Shown here: positions 13,065 through 24,712 of the stretch, one piece after another
How positions within the stretch are numbered: position 1 is the first letter of the stretch
Layout of the letters: every line of letters starts with the position of its first letter
DNA from: Rhinopomastus cyanomelas
Taxonomy: Eukaryota; Chordata; Aves; Bucerotiformes; Rhinopomastidae
Direction of reading: 5' to 3'
NCBI GenBank assembly: GCA_013400115.1
Contig: VXBP01010369.1
Coordinates: forward strand, 1 to 64,000
Length of the DNA stretch: 64,000 bases
Translations under genes and position numbers: made by a program
The notes under the pieces: model-generated
The model's database searches: none
What the model was told of the DNA's origin: nothing
What the model saw: only the letters and a program-made list of their open reading frames with translations

Positions 13065-13165
13065 GTCAGTCAGGGTTAGAAGGGACCACAGGATCACCCA
13101 GTTCCAACTCCCCTACCATGGGCAGGGACACCCCACCCTAGATCAGGCTGGCCATGGGGCACTCA
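13061..13165 (-). mobile_element. CR1 3'-end fragment (older type)
   Basis: It begins with CAGTCAGTCAGGGTTAGAAG, followed by the CCATGGGCAGGGACACC block typical of an older CR1 class. It has the same orientation as the fragment before it and abuts it, so one likely inserted at the tail of the other. Confidence 0.82.
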
Positions 13166-14240
13166 AAACACTCCCCTCTATCTGCTTATAGGCACTGGAA
13201 TTCTGTAGGTCCTTCAGGTTTCACTGAAGTCTCCAATGTGTGATGCTGTCAGAGTCCATCAAGCACACCAACTGGCTTTTGCCATGTCAGGGACAGTCTT
13301 AGCAGATTCATACCACACCCACACAGATGGCACCCAAAGTACTAAAAAAGGGGCCTGGAGGTGAACAATCAGGACATGGTAAAATCCCTACAGAAAACAA
13401 GTAATCTGACATCTAGCAAGGGACAGGTCCTCTGACAGAAGGAGACACTAGTCATGGTTTTATACAATCTCACTCCTAACAACCATTACAAGCAATAACA
13501 AGAAAAAGAAGAGAACTTGAGGTTACAAAGGTCAGAATAAAAGCAAGCAACATACCTGCTGCAACAAGAGTTGCATCTTGAAGTCAGACAGGCCATTATA
13601 AGACATTGTAAGACATCCATAGCGATTTAGCCACTGCATGAAGACAAAGGGGTTACCAATATTACCTGTTAGTGTGAATAATACCCAACACTTCATACGT
13701 ATCCAGGCTGCCTAGAACTGAAACTTTTGGAACTGGAGAAGGGCTGGCTAGCAAAAAAGGCACAAAACCAGGCTGAATTTTATGTTCCACTGCGTCTGTG
13801 TAATGCTAATGAAACGAAAAGCTCCTGCAGTGCATACGTATAAGGAGTTAAGGTTGCTTGGAGCATCTTAATATGAATCTGCTGTCATTTTCATTATTAA
13901 AATGTTATCTAAAACATTAATGTGTCTTTTTTGCATATGTTGCTTCAATTTGTGTCACCACGCAGAAGTCGTAGGCATCAGCACTGCTGTAATTATAGCT
14001 AAGATGCATTCTGAATTCGTTGTCTTCCTTCTGCCCACATGAACCAGCTAGCAGATAGATCTCTTTGTAGTCTGGTAGTATGTTCAATAAAAAAGAAGTC
14101 AGATATTTCCAATTGTGGTTAATGAGTAAGCAGCAAACGTAAGAAGGAAAAAAAACATATGTAGTTATGCATCTGCTATGTCATAAATGCTTTTTTTTTT
14201 CCTCTTTTGGTTTTTTTTTTCTCCTTTGAAATAATTACAG

Positions 14241-14356
14241 GTACTGGAGGTACAGTGAAGAGATGAGATCCATGGACCCTGGTTATCCTAAACCAATCAC
14301 AATTTGGAAAGGTATCCCAGAATCTCCTCAGGGAGCCTTTGTCCACAAAGAAAATG
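14241..14356 (+). CDS. MMP16: MMP16 hemopexin-domain exon, second from last
   Basis: This 116-bp exon completes the Arg codon from the previous exon, encodes 38 codons (YWRYSEEMRSMDPGYP to FVHKEN), and ends on the first base of a Gly codon. It carries the end of hemopexin blade III (YWRY, DPGYPKPI, W-KGIP) and the start of blade IV (GAFVHKENG). The acceptor is TTACAG and the donor is GTATGC at 14357. The reading frame continues correctly on both sides, which fixes the exon limits. Relative to human MMP16 as I recall it, there are only a few conservative changes. Confidence 0.96.
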
Positions 14357-17300
14357 GTATGCAAACACAGTCCTTTTTCAATGATTTACTCACACTCTTT
14401 GTGTGAGGCAGAGTAGTGTGAGGGTGATTGAATATTCAGGTTCAGTAGTGAAGGAATCCTTGATTTATGAGCAGAATATTTCCTGCTATAGAACTTGCTT
14501 TTGTGAAAATGGTTGTTCGTTGCATGTTGGAGAAAAATCTTCACGTTTATTATCACCAACTAATTTCCACTCTCTTATTTTGCACATGAATTCACTTGAT
14601 TGTTTTTGTTTTCTGCTGAATTATTGTACCTCTGAAAAGAAGCCTCCTAAGTACAGTACATCTCTATTTGAATTGTCAAGAAAACCGTCTGTTTAAACGG
14701 CTTAGAAGGAATTTGTTTTCATTCTGAACAGCTACAGAAAGGAAACAAAATCTTTGTCTCAACAGAAATAGCCACAGGAATCTATGTGAATCTAGGCTAC
14801 CATAAGCCCGTGATGCAGCAATGCAGATCTCAGGGTTTTTAGAATGAAGGGTTGTTTCCTCTATCAAGGATCATCACACACAAAAAGCTTGAATATTAGC
14901 TGGCCACACCTCCAAATGAGTGAGACCAGTGAAAAGTCTCCATTTTATGAGGACTCGGTGCTACTGAGGGGCTGCTGACAGGCTGCCCCAAAGCTCTCAC
15001 TGCAGAGTTGAGATCCCCTTGATGGAAATAAAAATACACATTTGTCTTCACTTGTCATAGCTGAAGAATTATTGTGTGGCTTATTTTTTATGGTTTATTT
15101 ATTAGTAAGTTCTGAGTTTATTCTGTTTGCATCACAGGCAGCACACATGTGTATTGCCATATTATTTTAACTTCTTTTAATGAGCACATAAATACATTTC
15201 TTTCCGTGTGTATACCCATTTCAATCTCCTATGTCAACTCTGACTTGATTAAGTGATTTACCATGGAAATGTTTGGGTCTATTTTCAGAAACATGTTTAA
15301 TTGCTTCCTTTTTTTAATCTCTGTTTCAACCAGAAGCAGAAACCCTCTCTTTTGGCTAGACTGGATTTTCTAGTGTTGCTTTCGTTTGGTTTGGTTTGGT
15401 TGTAACGGGAAAGTAGGTCAGTCAGGACGACACTCTGCAGACATCGCGCTGAATAAGCGTCTGCAGATACAAATGCATGTGGAAATGGGCACAAATGCTA
15501 TGTAGGCACAGGCAAACGTAATGCATACAGTGTCTTCTTTCTTCATGACTTTTGAAGCATATTTGTGAAGTTTTGTGTCCAAAATTAATTTCACGTACAC
15601 ACATACATTGATCTAAACCATACGTACGTACAGGTCAGGTTCTTCACTTACCTTGATTGCATCCATTCCCCATAACAACTTCTCAGTGCAGAGCTCAGAG
15701 ACATGTGTCTTCTATTACAAATGAAAGTTACCTAACTCGTAGCACTCAGATCAGTGGGTTTGAAAGAACGGCAGAGGCAGAGCACTCATTGCTAACCAGG
15801 AAAAGCTCTTAGGTTACATCAAAGTCATTTCTCTGTCTTAAACCAGTGGCTTTGATAGTCTGTATGACTCTTTGAATGAGGAGGGTGGCAGAACATGACA
15901 TGACTTTGTGGAGGAGGGGAAGGGAATAAGGGCATTCTGGGGCTCCTCAGAAAGCATGAGAGGACCTCTGGGCAGAAAGAAGGATTGAAGCCACAAAGGA
16001 CACCGGTAAGTTCTGAAGAAGACTGCTGAGACATTTTCTTTTAAATCAAAGAAACAGGCGTCTTAAGAGGCAGTTCACGACTCCAGAACTGTTAGTAGCA
16101 AGAGAGAAAGAAATAAAAGCAGATGCAAATAAGAAATGCCACAACTTACCTAAAAGGGAGTTGATTACATTTTGCCTGAAACTGCTTCCGTTTCTTCAGA
16201 CAGAAGCAGAATTGGCAAGGAAGTTTTTCTATAAGGAAGAAAGAAGTTTTTCTATGAGGAAGAACTTCTATAAGAAGTTTTTTTTTTCTATAAGTTTTTC
16301 TATTTCTTAAGGAAATATCTAAAATCATGTCTTCCATTTAGTCCACTTCATTTTAAAGAATATGTTTCTGACCACTGTCTTTCTGTTGTGTTAACCATGC
16401 AAATACCTGCAGTAATTTTGACCATAAAAGGGTTTCCCCTCACTGTCAACAAAAATTTGGGGTGATCTTGATGTACGAGGCTTGTGAAAGACAAGAAAAT
16501 TTCGTGTTCCCACCAGCATCGTGAGTCAGTGTCCTAAAAGATTGTTCAGGTGTGGGTAACATCTTTGAAACTCTCCCAGGTACCTCCCATATTGTGATTT
16601 GGCATCTGAGAAGGAGGGCAATAAGAAACTTCCTTTCTGTTGCTTCACGGAGTGTGAGAACACAGAAGTGTCTCCGTATGGGAGAGATCTTTCAGTTTGC
16701 CTTGAGAACAGAAGAACCCAGTGGACAGTGGGGGAGTTTTCAGAAAGACTAAAAAGAAAAGATATTCTATTTTATTAGCCCACTAGGGCTTCTTCCTCTC
16801 GTTCCTAATTCAGGTTTCTGTTTGCTGTGTCAGTGATTGCTCAGCCCTTCGGTGCTGTTTGGATCAGGCATTATGCTCACGATTCTCAGCAGCTAGCACC
16901 TGGAAAATTGTGAGGAGCAGCAGTTTCCAAAGCAGGCTCAACAAACCAACAGATTAGATTAAATCACTTCCAACAGTTATGTGAAGTCACTTGTTCTGCC
17001 ATGAGAAGTGGTAGAACCACTCAGTCTCTTGGGACCACTGTTCTCTGCTGGTAACTGTCATCCTTAAGCTGTTATTCTGGTATCTTGTGATACTTTAATG
17101 TCCTGGTCCTGAGGATTCCAACTCTTGTTTTCAGTGAGTGAACAAGTCAGCTAGATCTTAGTCTGTCACAGATCAGATTCTCTGGAATTCCTTTATTTTT
17201 TTGTAGTAATGGAAGAAAATAAAATTGCACTTTTAAAAATTCAGTAGACTGCCTTGATGATAGGTTTTCTAGAGAGAGTAAAGAAACAGAATGTGTAAAG

Positions 17301-17454
17301 GTTTGAAAGACCTGGAACTATTCTTAACCTGTTCCTTACACCTTTTTAGTTTTTTAATTAAGAAGTAGTTTGATACCAGTAGTTTTGGTCATGGTGTGTT
17401 GATGATATGATTTGTTCCTGTATGACTATGAATAATTGCAGTTTTCTTCCTCAG
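14357..17454 (+). other. MMP16: MMP16 last intron
   Basis: This phase 1 intron has a GTATGC donor and a TTCTTCCTCAG acceptor with a good pyrimidine tract. It is 3.1 kb and contains no CR1 that I can recognise. It has an imperfect tandem repeat at 16218-16310. Otherwise I see nothing beyond AT-rich unique sequence. Confidence 0.9.
16218..16310. repeat. Imperfect tandem repeat of an AAGTTTTTCTATA unit
   Basis: The motif AAGTTTTTCTATA recurs about five times with variable spacers, including a T10 run. It lies in the last MMP16 intron and is probably a small slipped-strand expansion. Confidence 0.6.
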
Positions 17455-17789
17455 GCTTCACATATTTCTACAAAGGAAAAGAATACTGGAAATTCAATAA
17501 CCAGATGCTCAGGGTGGAACCTGGCTACCCCAGATCCATCCTCAAGGATTTTATGGGTTGTAATGGACCAGCAGATAGAGATAAAGACCGACATAGCCCT
17601 CAAGATGATGTTGACATTGTCATCAAACTGGACAACACAGCCAGCACTGTGAAAGCCATAGCCATTGTCATTCCCTGCATCCTGGCCTTGTGCCTCCTTG
17701 TCTTGGTTTACACTGTGTTCCAGTTCAAAAGGAAAGGAACACCCCGCCACATACTGTACTGCAAACGCTCTATGCAAGAGTGGGTGTGA
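17455..17789 (+). CDS. MMP16: MMP16 terminal coding exon: hemopexin end, stem, membrane helix, cytoplasmic tail
   Basis: The exon encodes the last 110 residues after a split Gly codon and ends in TGA at 17787-17789. In order it carries hemopexin blade IV (FTYFYKGKEYWKF, PGYPRSILKDF) and the closing Cys in GCNGP, which in the family pairs with a Cys in blade I. A polar stem with the DDVDIVIKLDN segment follows. The 24-residue hydrophobic helix starts at AIAIVIPC and is encoded at 17655-17726. A basic 20-residue tail (17727-17786) contains a Cys and ends in EWV, the C-terminal motif shared by MT-type MMPs. The three exons together give 200 residues, equivalent to about residues 408-607 of the 607-residue human protein. 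The stem differs most from human. No frameshift or stop is present, so the gene looks functional. Confidence 0.97.
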
Positions 17790-18368
17790 TGCAGGGTTTT
17801 GTTTTTCCCTTTCCCTCCCAGGAGTTTGTGGTAACTTGAGATTCAACACAAGAGCTGTTAAGCAGTTTCCTAGCTAGGAGCGGGCACCTGTCAGTGTGAA
17901 GCAGAGCTGGTCTGTAACACCCAGGGAGCTGCCTGTCCTGCACACAAGCGGCGATTCGCTCCGCTGGGAAGCTTCCAGGAAACACGGTATCTACTGTTTC
18001 TTCAGTCCTTTGTCTTTCTTTTTCATTCAGTTCTAGGCCTTTCCTCTGCACGCTCAATGCCCTATAAACTACCAGGATTAACTCATGAAGAAGAAGGAAA
18101 CAAAAATCTCCAGTGTTTCTACATTTTTCCCTTAAGGCCTGTTCCCCTTTGAAAAATATTTTGCTGAAAGTAATTTTTTTTAGAACAACATGATGACCCA
18201 CAACAGAACTTTCAGGAAAGTGAGAAGACCCAAAATAGCAGCTTTGTCTCCAAAGAGGATTGCTTTCTGTCTGCTACGGATAAAGTCCTATACTCCTACT
18301 TCCAGCTTTGTCAGGTGGGAGACTTGGATGACACGCAGGATTTCAGACTGTTCGGACAGCCATTTTCC

Positions 18369-18374
18369 AATAAA
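18369..18374 (+). terminator. AATAAA polyadenylation signal, proximal candidate
   Basis: This canonical hexamer lies about 580 bases after the MMP16 stop codon. The next 60 bases include a T-rich run before 18440. If used, it would give a short 3' UTR. Hexamers arise by chance in AT-rich DNA, so this is a weak call. Confidence 0.3.
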
Positions 18375-18766
18375 CAAGGGGCCAAAATATCTGCAATATA
18401 GTAACAGCCTTAATAATACATTCATTTTGTGTTTTTTACAGCTGCTCTGGACTATGTCCTCAATGTTTTAAACTCATTTCTATTCATTACTGTATCGAAA
18501 CAGAACCTTTCTGTTGGTTTGCTTGTTTTTCGGTTGGTTTTTCTGCATAGCCTTTCCCAAGCTGTACCCAGCCAGCTGCCCCAGACTTTCCACAGGTCTG
18601 CCAGGAGCACTGATTCCAAAGCAGTGCGTCTCCAGAGTGGATTTCAGAGAACTAGAGCCACAGTCATGCGATCGAGAAACATGTCGCCAGTATTACATTG
18701 GTGATGTAACCCTTTGAGAACTATCGCATCCGTCTTCAGAGTCTTGTGGATGTTGGTCTTGGTTGT

Positions 18767-18800
18767 CATAGAATTATAGGATTGCGTTTGGGTAATACAG
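18767..18800 (-). repeat. Possible vestige of an old CR1 3' end
   Basis: The segment resembles the reverse complement of the older CR1 terminus (TCATAGAAT, then GTTTGGGT). It is very short and diverged and could be chance. It lies inside the proposed 3' UTR. Confidence 0.3.
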
Positions 18801-19157
18801 GTTTTAAAAGAAAATCAGTTTTTTGAAACAGATTTCCTGCGACCGCGAGTGTTTTTAATTATTTCCATTATTGATAGGAAAGCATTTGTAACTTAAATGG
18901 AAAACCAGCTCCTTTCTGGTTAACAAAACCAAACTTCTTTTAGTAACTTCTACAACTTCCAGAGAGATTTTCTGAACTGGCAGGAGTTTTTATCCTCTTA
19001 CCTTAAGCATCTTGAATTTCTCTTTTAAACTATGTTGCATGATGATTCAATTTGCCTCTGCAGAGGTGGAGTTACCGTTTCAAAGGAAAGCTCAAATGAC
19101 GACTCTGATATTGCATGAGTATCCTCCAGTGTGTTACCCTTTGTGCATGTTCACCAT

Positions 19158-19165
19158 AGTTCTCA
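19158..19165 (+). promoter_or_regulatory. Candidate miR-146 target site (8-mer) in the MMP16 3' UTR
   Basis: AGTTCTCA is the perfect 8-mer complement of the miR-146a/b seed. miR-146b is reported in the literature to repress MMP16 in glioma cells. A given 8-mer occurs by chance about once in 65 kb, so a hit in a 10-kb UTR is suggestive but not decisive. Whether it aligns with the human site was not tested. Confidence 0.35.
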
Positions 19166-20073
19166 AAGGGTTAGTCAAATTTCTGGCCTTCACCCGAACA
19201 TGGTGTCACTGACAGAGCCAAGGGACCACCAAAGCATTTCGTCATCCTCTGTGGTTTGTGCTAGCAGCAGTACTGTCATTTTCATGTGACCTGCAGAGCA
19301 GGTTTGTATCAATATTTTTTTCCTAGAGAAAAGTCAGCAACTGACAGACCTCTTTACTGATTTAAGGAGCTGCTTCTTGCAGTGAAAGGCTTTACAGTCA
19401 CTGGGCTGTGAACTTATTAAAGATGGTCAGAATGATGCACCCCAAAAGTCAGACACCTGGTTTTTTATGAAAGCCAGGATTTTAGGGGAGTAGCTTTTGC
19501 AACAATGAACAGCTTGCCTTGAACTTGATTATTGACCTGTTGACTGTCATTACCAAGCTAAACATTGTCTTCTGTGAACAGCTTCACTGTCTGAATTTCC
19601 TTGAAGTGTACTGTCCTGTGTCTTTGATCTTTGACCTTTAACTTGCAAACTGGCACAAACTGAAGGGAATCTGGTGATGAGAATGAACTGACAAGTTTTA
19701 TTTCTTAAAAGGCCTGATATATGTTATCCAAAATTTGAGGAAAAAATGCCGAAGTGTTTTCACAGGGAAGAACTAACGTAAACTAAAATATTTATGATAG
19801 CTCTGTAGAAGGGTATTTTGCTATGTATACATGCACACTCTAAAAATGAACTGCGGTAGAAGTCGATTTTTATTTAACTTGAATACAATTTTCAGTATAA
19901 AATTATCATTTCTACAAATAGCTAGTTACTAATGAAAAGGTTATAGGAAAGTATTAAAATACTTGAAATGGCCAGTATTGGCTTTTAGATAAAATGAAAC
20001 TTTTATACTACTTTCAACCAATTTCTTACTGGTTTCTTAATCCACGTAACTGGATCACTTTTTAGAGAGTGTA

Positions 20074-20095
20074 GGTATATATACATATATATAAT
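20074..20095. repeat. Short TATA/CA-rich microsatellite
   Basis: An impure (TA)n tract with a CA interruption lies in the MMP16 3' UTR. Confidence 0.7.
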
Positions 20096-21771
20096 GGTTA
20101 TTATTATTTTGGTAATGGATCGCTTGACTGCCTTGAATTTATATTCCTATTGAGCATAGCATGGAGAATAGTCTGCCTTTCTGTTCAATTACATGATTTT
20201 ACGTTGATTTGAGGACTTGTTTTATGAACATACGTGGCATGCTATAAAGCACTGCAGACTTCTTCCTTAGAGCGTAAACAGATAGACGTATGTACGGCTA
20301 ATAAAAATGAAGATTAGGGAAAGATATACTTTTACAAAAAATACGTCATGCAGATGGCATTTTGGAGGTGTTTAGCAGAGGTACTGCTTACTGTAGGTTA
20401 GAAGTGCACCAGTATGAGCCCATAGCATTGCTTAGCAAATCCAATTCAGTTGTTGCTGAAAATACAGATGAATTCACATTTAAGTAACATATTCACTGCA
20501 CATCAGCTCATTTTGTGAATTTGGAATTAATGCCTGTTTGTTACACATTAACATGTGTGTGGTGTTGTACTTACAAACACAGACATACACATATTTTAAT
20601 CCATGGAGAGACTTTCACTGTCCACAAACTACTGTAACTTATGTTCTGCTACAGAGACAACAAATCAATTCATGTTGTTGTTCCAGTTTTGTCCCTTGGA
20701 TAGTTGGTGGAAAATACCAACAGCACTAATTATTCTGCATTTGGTTTTCCTCTACAAAAGGAGAACTTGTTTTATCTTAAGAGAGAACAGCATCTCATCT
20801 GCTTTTTGTTTTTCACTCACTTGAAAATTTCGCTTGAGTTTTGAAATATCTTTCATGGCAGCTTTAACTTTGTGCGGCTGTTTCCCTGACAGTAACGAAG
20901 TGCTGAGCATGTTGACTGTTGTGCTTTGATAAGGTAACAAAAATGTTTGTATTTGGAGAATTTAACTTTAATTATGCAGGAAGGTAATTGTGATGAGTCT
21001 AGTGCTTGGTATATGGTACTTCACAGGTACATGAATACATGATAAGTTGATTGTTTATTCTATTTTCTTTTACTTAAAAGTGCATATATATTATAAACAG
21101 AGGGAGAACAATGTTATATTGGCATGTTAATGTCATGCAGGGCGAGATTGTGTCAGCACTTCTATTACATGCTCCTATTCTCAGTAGGTTACAGCACAGT
21201 CATAAAGGTTTGCTCTAAGTTAAAGACGGAGGAGGAATTGTGTTGACTGTGATTGCCAAACACATACTGGCTAGTTTCAAGTTATAGAAACTCAGAGGAA
21301 GTTAGTGATGTTGCCTGATCTCGTTTTGAACTCAAACAAGTACAAGCTCTAAAGATTTTGGACATGGTTTTTCTACCAATTGAAAACTTTTTCAGTTTTC
21401 TCAGTTCTGCAATCTGGGTTCCTGCCCACGTGCCGTAACCGTATTCATAAAGCTTTTAATAAACACTTCCGTACTGCTGTTGTCATGGTCTGTGCTGTGG
21501 AACAATACAAAACTGGATATGCATTGTGTCAGTCAGATACAGTCTATCAAGTTGACTGTACAGGGTTGTGTATCTTCAGGGTGTTATGGTCTGTATGATG
21601 TAGATGACGGCAGTGTTTCCTCTGGCCTTTTAATGTATAAACGTACGAAAAGGTTAATGACTGTATAAACAAAAATTAATTTTAATCAAAAAGTACATTT
21701 AAACTATGTAACTGGATAGGCTGGGATGGAGAGACTCAAATGGCTCCAAAGGAGCCCTTTCAAGTCTCCTG

Positions 21772-21777
21772 AATAAA
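21772..21777 (+). terminator. AATAAA polyadenylation signal, intermediate candidate
   Basis: The hexamer is followed after about 30-50 bases by a strongly U-rich tract (21808-21830), the layout expected of a functional poly(A) site. Further hexamers sit nearby at 21458-21463 and 21858-21863. Use of this site would give a 3' UTR of about 4 kb. Confidence 0.4.
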
Positions 21778-22729
21778 TGTAATGCATATTTTATATCTTC
21801 CTATGAACTTTTGTTCTTTTTCTTCTTTCAAAGTGGGGCAAAGGGAGGGGATAATGAAATAAAAAAAGATCTTTTTAAGGCTAATTTTGTGAACAAAAAT
21901 AACAGAAGTTAATAGACTCAAGGGACAGACTTATACTCTTTCTTAGAAGTATCCTTTACCCTCACCATTGTTTGGTCAAGACTCTTGTGCCATTAGCACT
22001 GTGGGCTAACAACAGAGTGTAAAGCTTAATTTTTGAATTTTCAACTTTTTTGGGGTGTCTTCACAATCTTAATGTCAGTTAAATGTAGCTCTTGGTACCA
22101 AATTGTGTAGAATCAAATTTTAGCTTGTTGGTTAGAAAAAAGTGCTTAGAATAGAAAGTAGGTCTGACTACAAGCAATGGAAGCGTTACATTACTATTCT
22201 AGATTTTTTCATTTGAACCATCACTGGGGCAAACCTTAACCAAGACACATAGCAAACTCAACAGTGAATATTCCAGGCACTGCATCTTTAAGAAAGTATT
22301 AAAGCAAGCTACCACACCATTAGCAGCCTGTATTGAAGGTAGCACAGGGTGACTGGCCTGAGGACCAAGGTTGTGAATGCAGGAGCTTGCTCTGTCCTGG
22401 CTCCTGTATCTTTTCACAGCATGGCCCAAATTTTATCACAAACTGCAGAGGTGGAGGAAGCCATGCACTATGACAGTAGGAGACCTGAAGCAGTCATTAC
22501 AGAACAGTAGCAGCCTGTCACATCTTGTTGCTGTGAAGACTATCTTTGGACATCTCTAGTTATAAAAACATAGATGGTTGAAGCAGTATGAGCCATAAGG
22601 AAAACGATTATTATCAGTGAAGGAAACAAGAGTCACTGGCCACTTCGGTGTTCAGCTGTGCTGTAAATGAAATAATATTGTGTGGAGCTGAGGAACAGAG
22701 AACTGCTGTGGAATAACTGGTATAGCTAT

Positions 22730-22737
22730 GACTGTTA
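22730..22737 (+). promoter_or_regulatory. Candidate miR-132/212 target site (8-mer) in the 3' UTR
   Basis: GACTGTTA matches the miR-132/212 seed complement with a terminal A. Two 7-mer versions occur near 18347 and 20912. This is a sequence match only, with no evidence of function here. Confidence 0.2.
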
Positions 22738-23476
22738 GGTGTGCTTCCTCAGTTTATATTACCGAGACTGGAGACAGAGTGGTTCATATAAGACTACTTA
22801 AACATATGTCAGTTACAAAATCAGGTGTAAATGAACCATATGCTTTTCATAAAACTAACCTCTGATTTATGCATGTAAATCAATGAGTTTTCTGTCACTG
22901 GTCTCATGACAAAATGTGTGAGTGAAATCTGTCCAACCCGTTCTCGTGACTTGCCATCTGAGATGTCAGAAGCCAATAGAGAAAGACATTGCCATCACGG
23001 GCACAGACGCTGATACGTCTCATACACATCAAAAGCATGCCCTTGCTGATTTCAGTCTGGATCCATTCAGTGCTTGATCCAAAGTAGGCCCTCATGTTAG
23101 GCAGCGTAGATTCTGTATGATGTGGCAGTATTTGATGGATGCATGTGACTCAGCCCAGTAACAATCAGGAGGTCTTATGCTGAAGGTTCATCAGTATGTG
23201 ATAACAACAAGCATTTGTTCCAAAAAAGAAAATGTATTCCAAAGAGCCATGTAGACAGACTTAAACACAAGCACCAAAACCAGTTCTTCTTGCCCTGTAT
23301 ACATGAGCTTTAGCATTTAATTCCAAATTATCTTCAGTTTGCTAATGTTTCTGTTGCAGCTACCCATTGAGTCTTTGAGATGTGACAGTCTCTGAGATGT
23401 GAAAGGTGCACATGAAGTACATTTGCCCTGTAGAAGTAGCCTTAAGTGCTACTCTGGTCTGCCCACATATAGATTC

Positions 23477-23482
23477 AATAAA
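23477..23482 (+). terminator. AATAAA hexamer within the 3' UTR
   Basis: This is a canonical hexamer but no clear GU-rich element follows within 60 bases. It is listed as a minor candidate only. Confidence 0.2.
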
Positions 23483-24664
23483 CTTTAGAGGCAGAGAAGA
23501 CATCAGTGATGAAATGTTGATGTAAACTGGCATATTAAAGACAATTTGCTACCCTTGGATGTGCATGCACCATAGTGCTACTTGCTGTCATTGTACAACT
23601 ACTTAAACAATAACCATTACACATGCCAGACATTTATTATGGCACAAAGCCACCTTCGCTCATTCTGCTCCTATGAGGGAAACCATAATAAGTGCCACAT
23701 AAACCAAGGCTTCTGTTTAGTTAATAGTAATTTCTGGTTTATGAAATTGCATCACATCCTTTTTATTGCTACAACCTTAATGTCCTTGTCAGGCTGTGGG
23801 CATATCTCAGTTCATAGACTTCCATGCCCATTATTTCTTGTTCTCTTGAAGTAAAATATATACTGAACGTTCTCTCCGTCTTGCCATCTGGCAGTAACAC
23901 ATTTAATAATCAGTTTTATTCAGTGCCATGCTTGTGTTCTGGATCATCCATTTGCCCATCTATCATTCTGGGATCTGGCTTTCTGGGAACTGGTTTTCTC
24001 TGAACTGGGATTAGCAACAGAAGGCTGGGATAAAATAATATCATAAAGTACCCGATCAGCCCTTAACAATGTGACAACTGGGACTGAAGAGTTTTTAGTG
24101 GAGCGTTATATTACCTACCCATCAACAACAGAACATCAGTTCAGTCGTGTTCCAGTCAGTCGGTGCGTGCCCAGATGGGTTCACCACTTGCAGAGAGCAG
24201 TGCTTCTAATCCGTATTTCTATCTGCGCCAAGCTGAGAGTGCCTTTGGTCATCAGGCCATCAGTGCTAACTCATTTGGAAGTTGTCATCAAATTTTTGTT
24301 CCCTTACTATCATTTTACAACCTCAAAGAAAGTACATTTTTTTCCATCAGATAAAAGGTGGTTCGTAGTACTTGTAGTCCGTGTTCACGACTGCATGTTA
24401 CCGTACAGCTCGGAAAGGCCCACTGTACAACTGCCATATTCCAGTTGATGTGCACAGTCCCATACAGTTGAAGATGGCAGTCCTTGGATCACAGCTTTAA
24501 AGGAACACTCTGCTGAAATCTTTCTCAAAGGCAACTTCTGTTAGTCATGAACTTTCTTTCCACAGTTTCCAGGATCCACAGGAAAGCCAGCCAGGCCTTT
24601 CAGACAGAGACAGAAAAACTTGCAAAAGCACATTTCCAGTTTTCATATCTAGAAGTATGTAAGG

Positions 24665-24712
24665 GAAGGAACGACACAATCCCTAATGTGCCCTGATTCT
24701 ATGATTCCTATT
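24665..24712 (+). mobile_element. CR1 3'-terminal fragment, about 45 bp
   Basis: It contains CAATCCCTAATG and TGATTCTATGATTC, two blocks of the CR1 3' end in the right order, separated by about six extra bases. It is a severely 5'-truncated insertion, and the clearest CR1 trace in the 3' UTR interval. Confidence 0.5.

Larger units (their letters stand above)
8346..14240 (+). other. MMP16: MMP16 intron between hemopexin exons
   Basis: The intron has a GT donor at 8346 and an AG acceptor at 14239-14240, and is phase 2. Two long T runs (14190-14220) form a strong polypyrimidine tract just upstream of the acceptor. It contains a (TG)10 microsatellite and CR1 copies at 9189-9707, 11311-12193 and 12972-13165, all in antisense to MMP16. 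The remaining stretches (8527-9188, 9708-11310, 12194-12971, 13166-14189) are unique-looking AT-rich DNA in which I recognise nothing. Confidence 0.9.

Noticed and set aside
24071..24448. A 125-codon open frame in the 3' UTR
   Set aside because: An open frame of this length is not surprising in 10 kb, the translation has no recognisable domain, and it lies within the UTR block.
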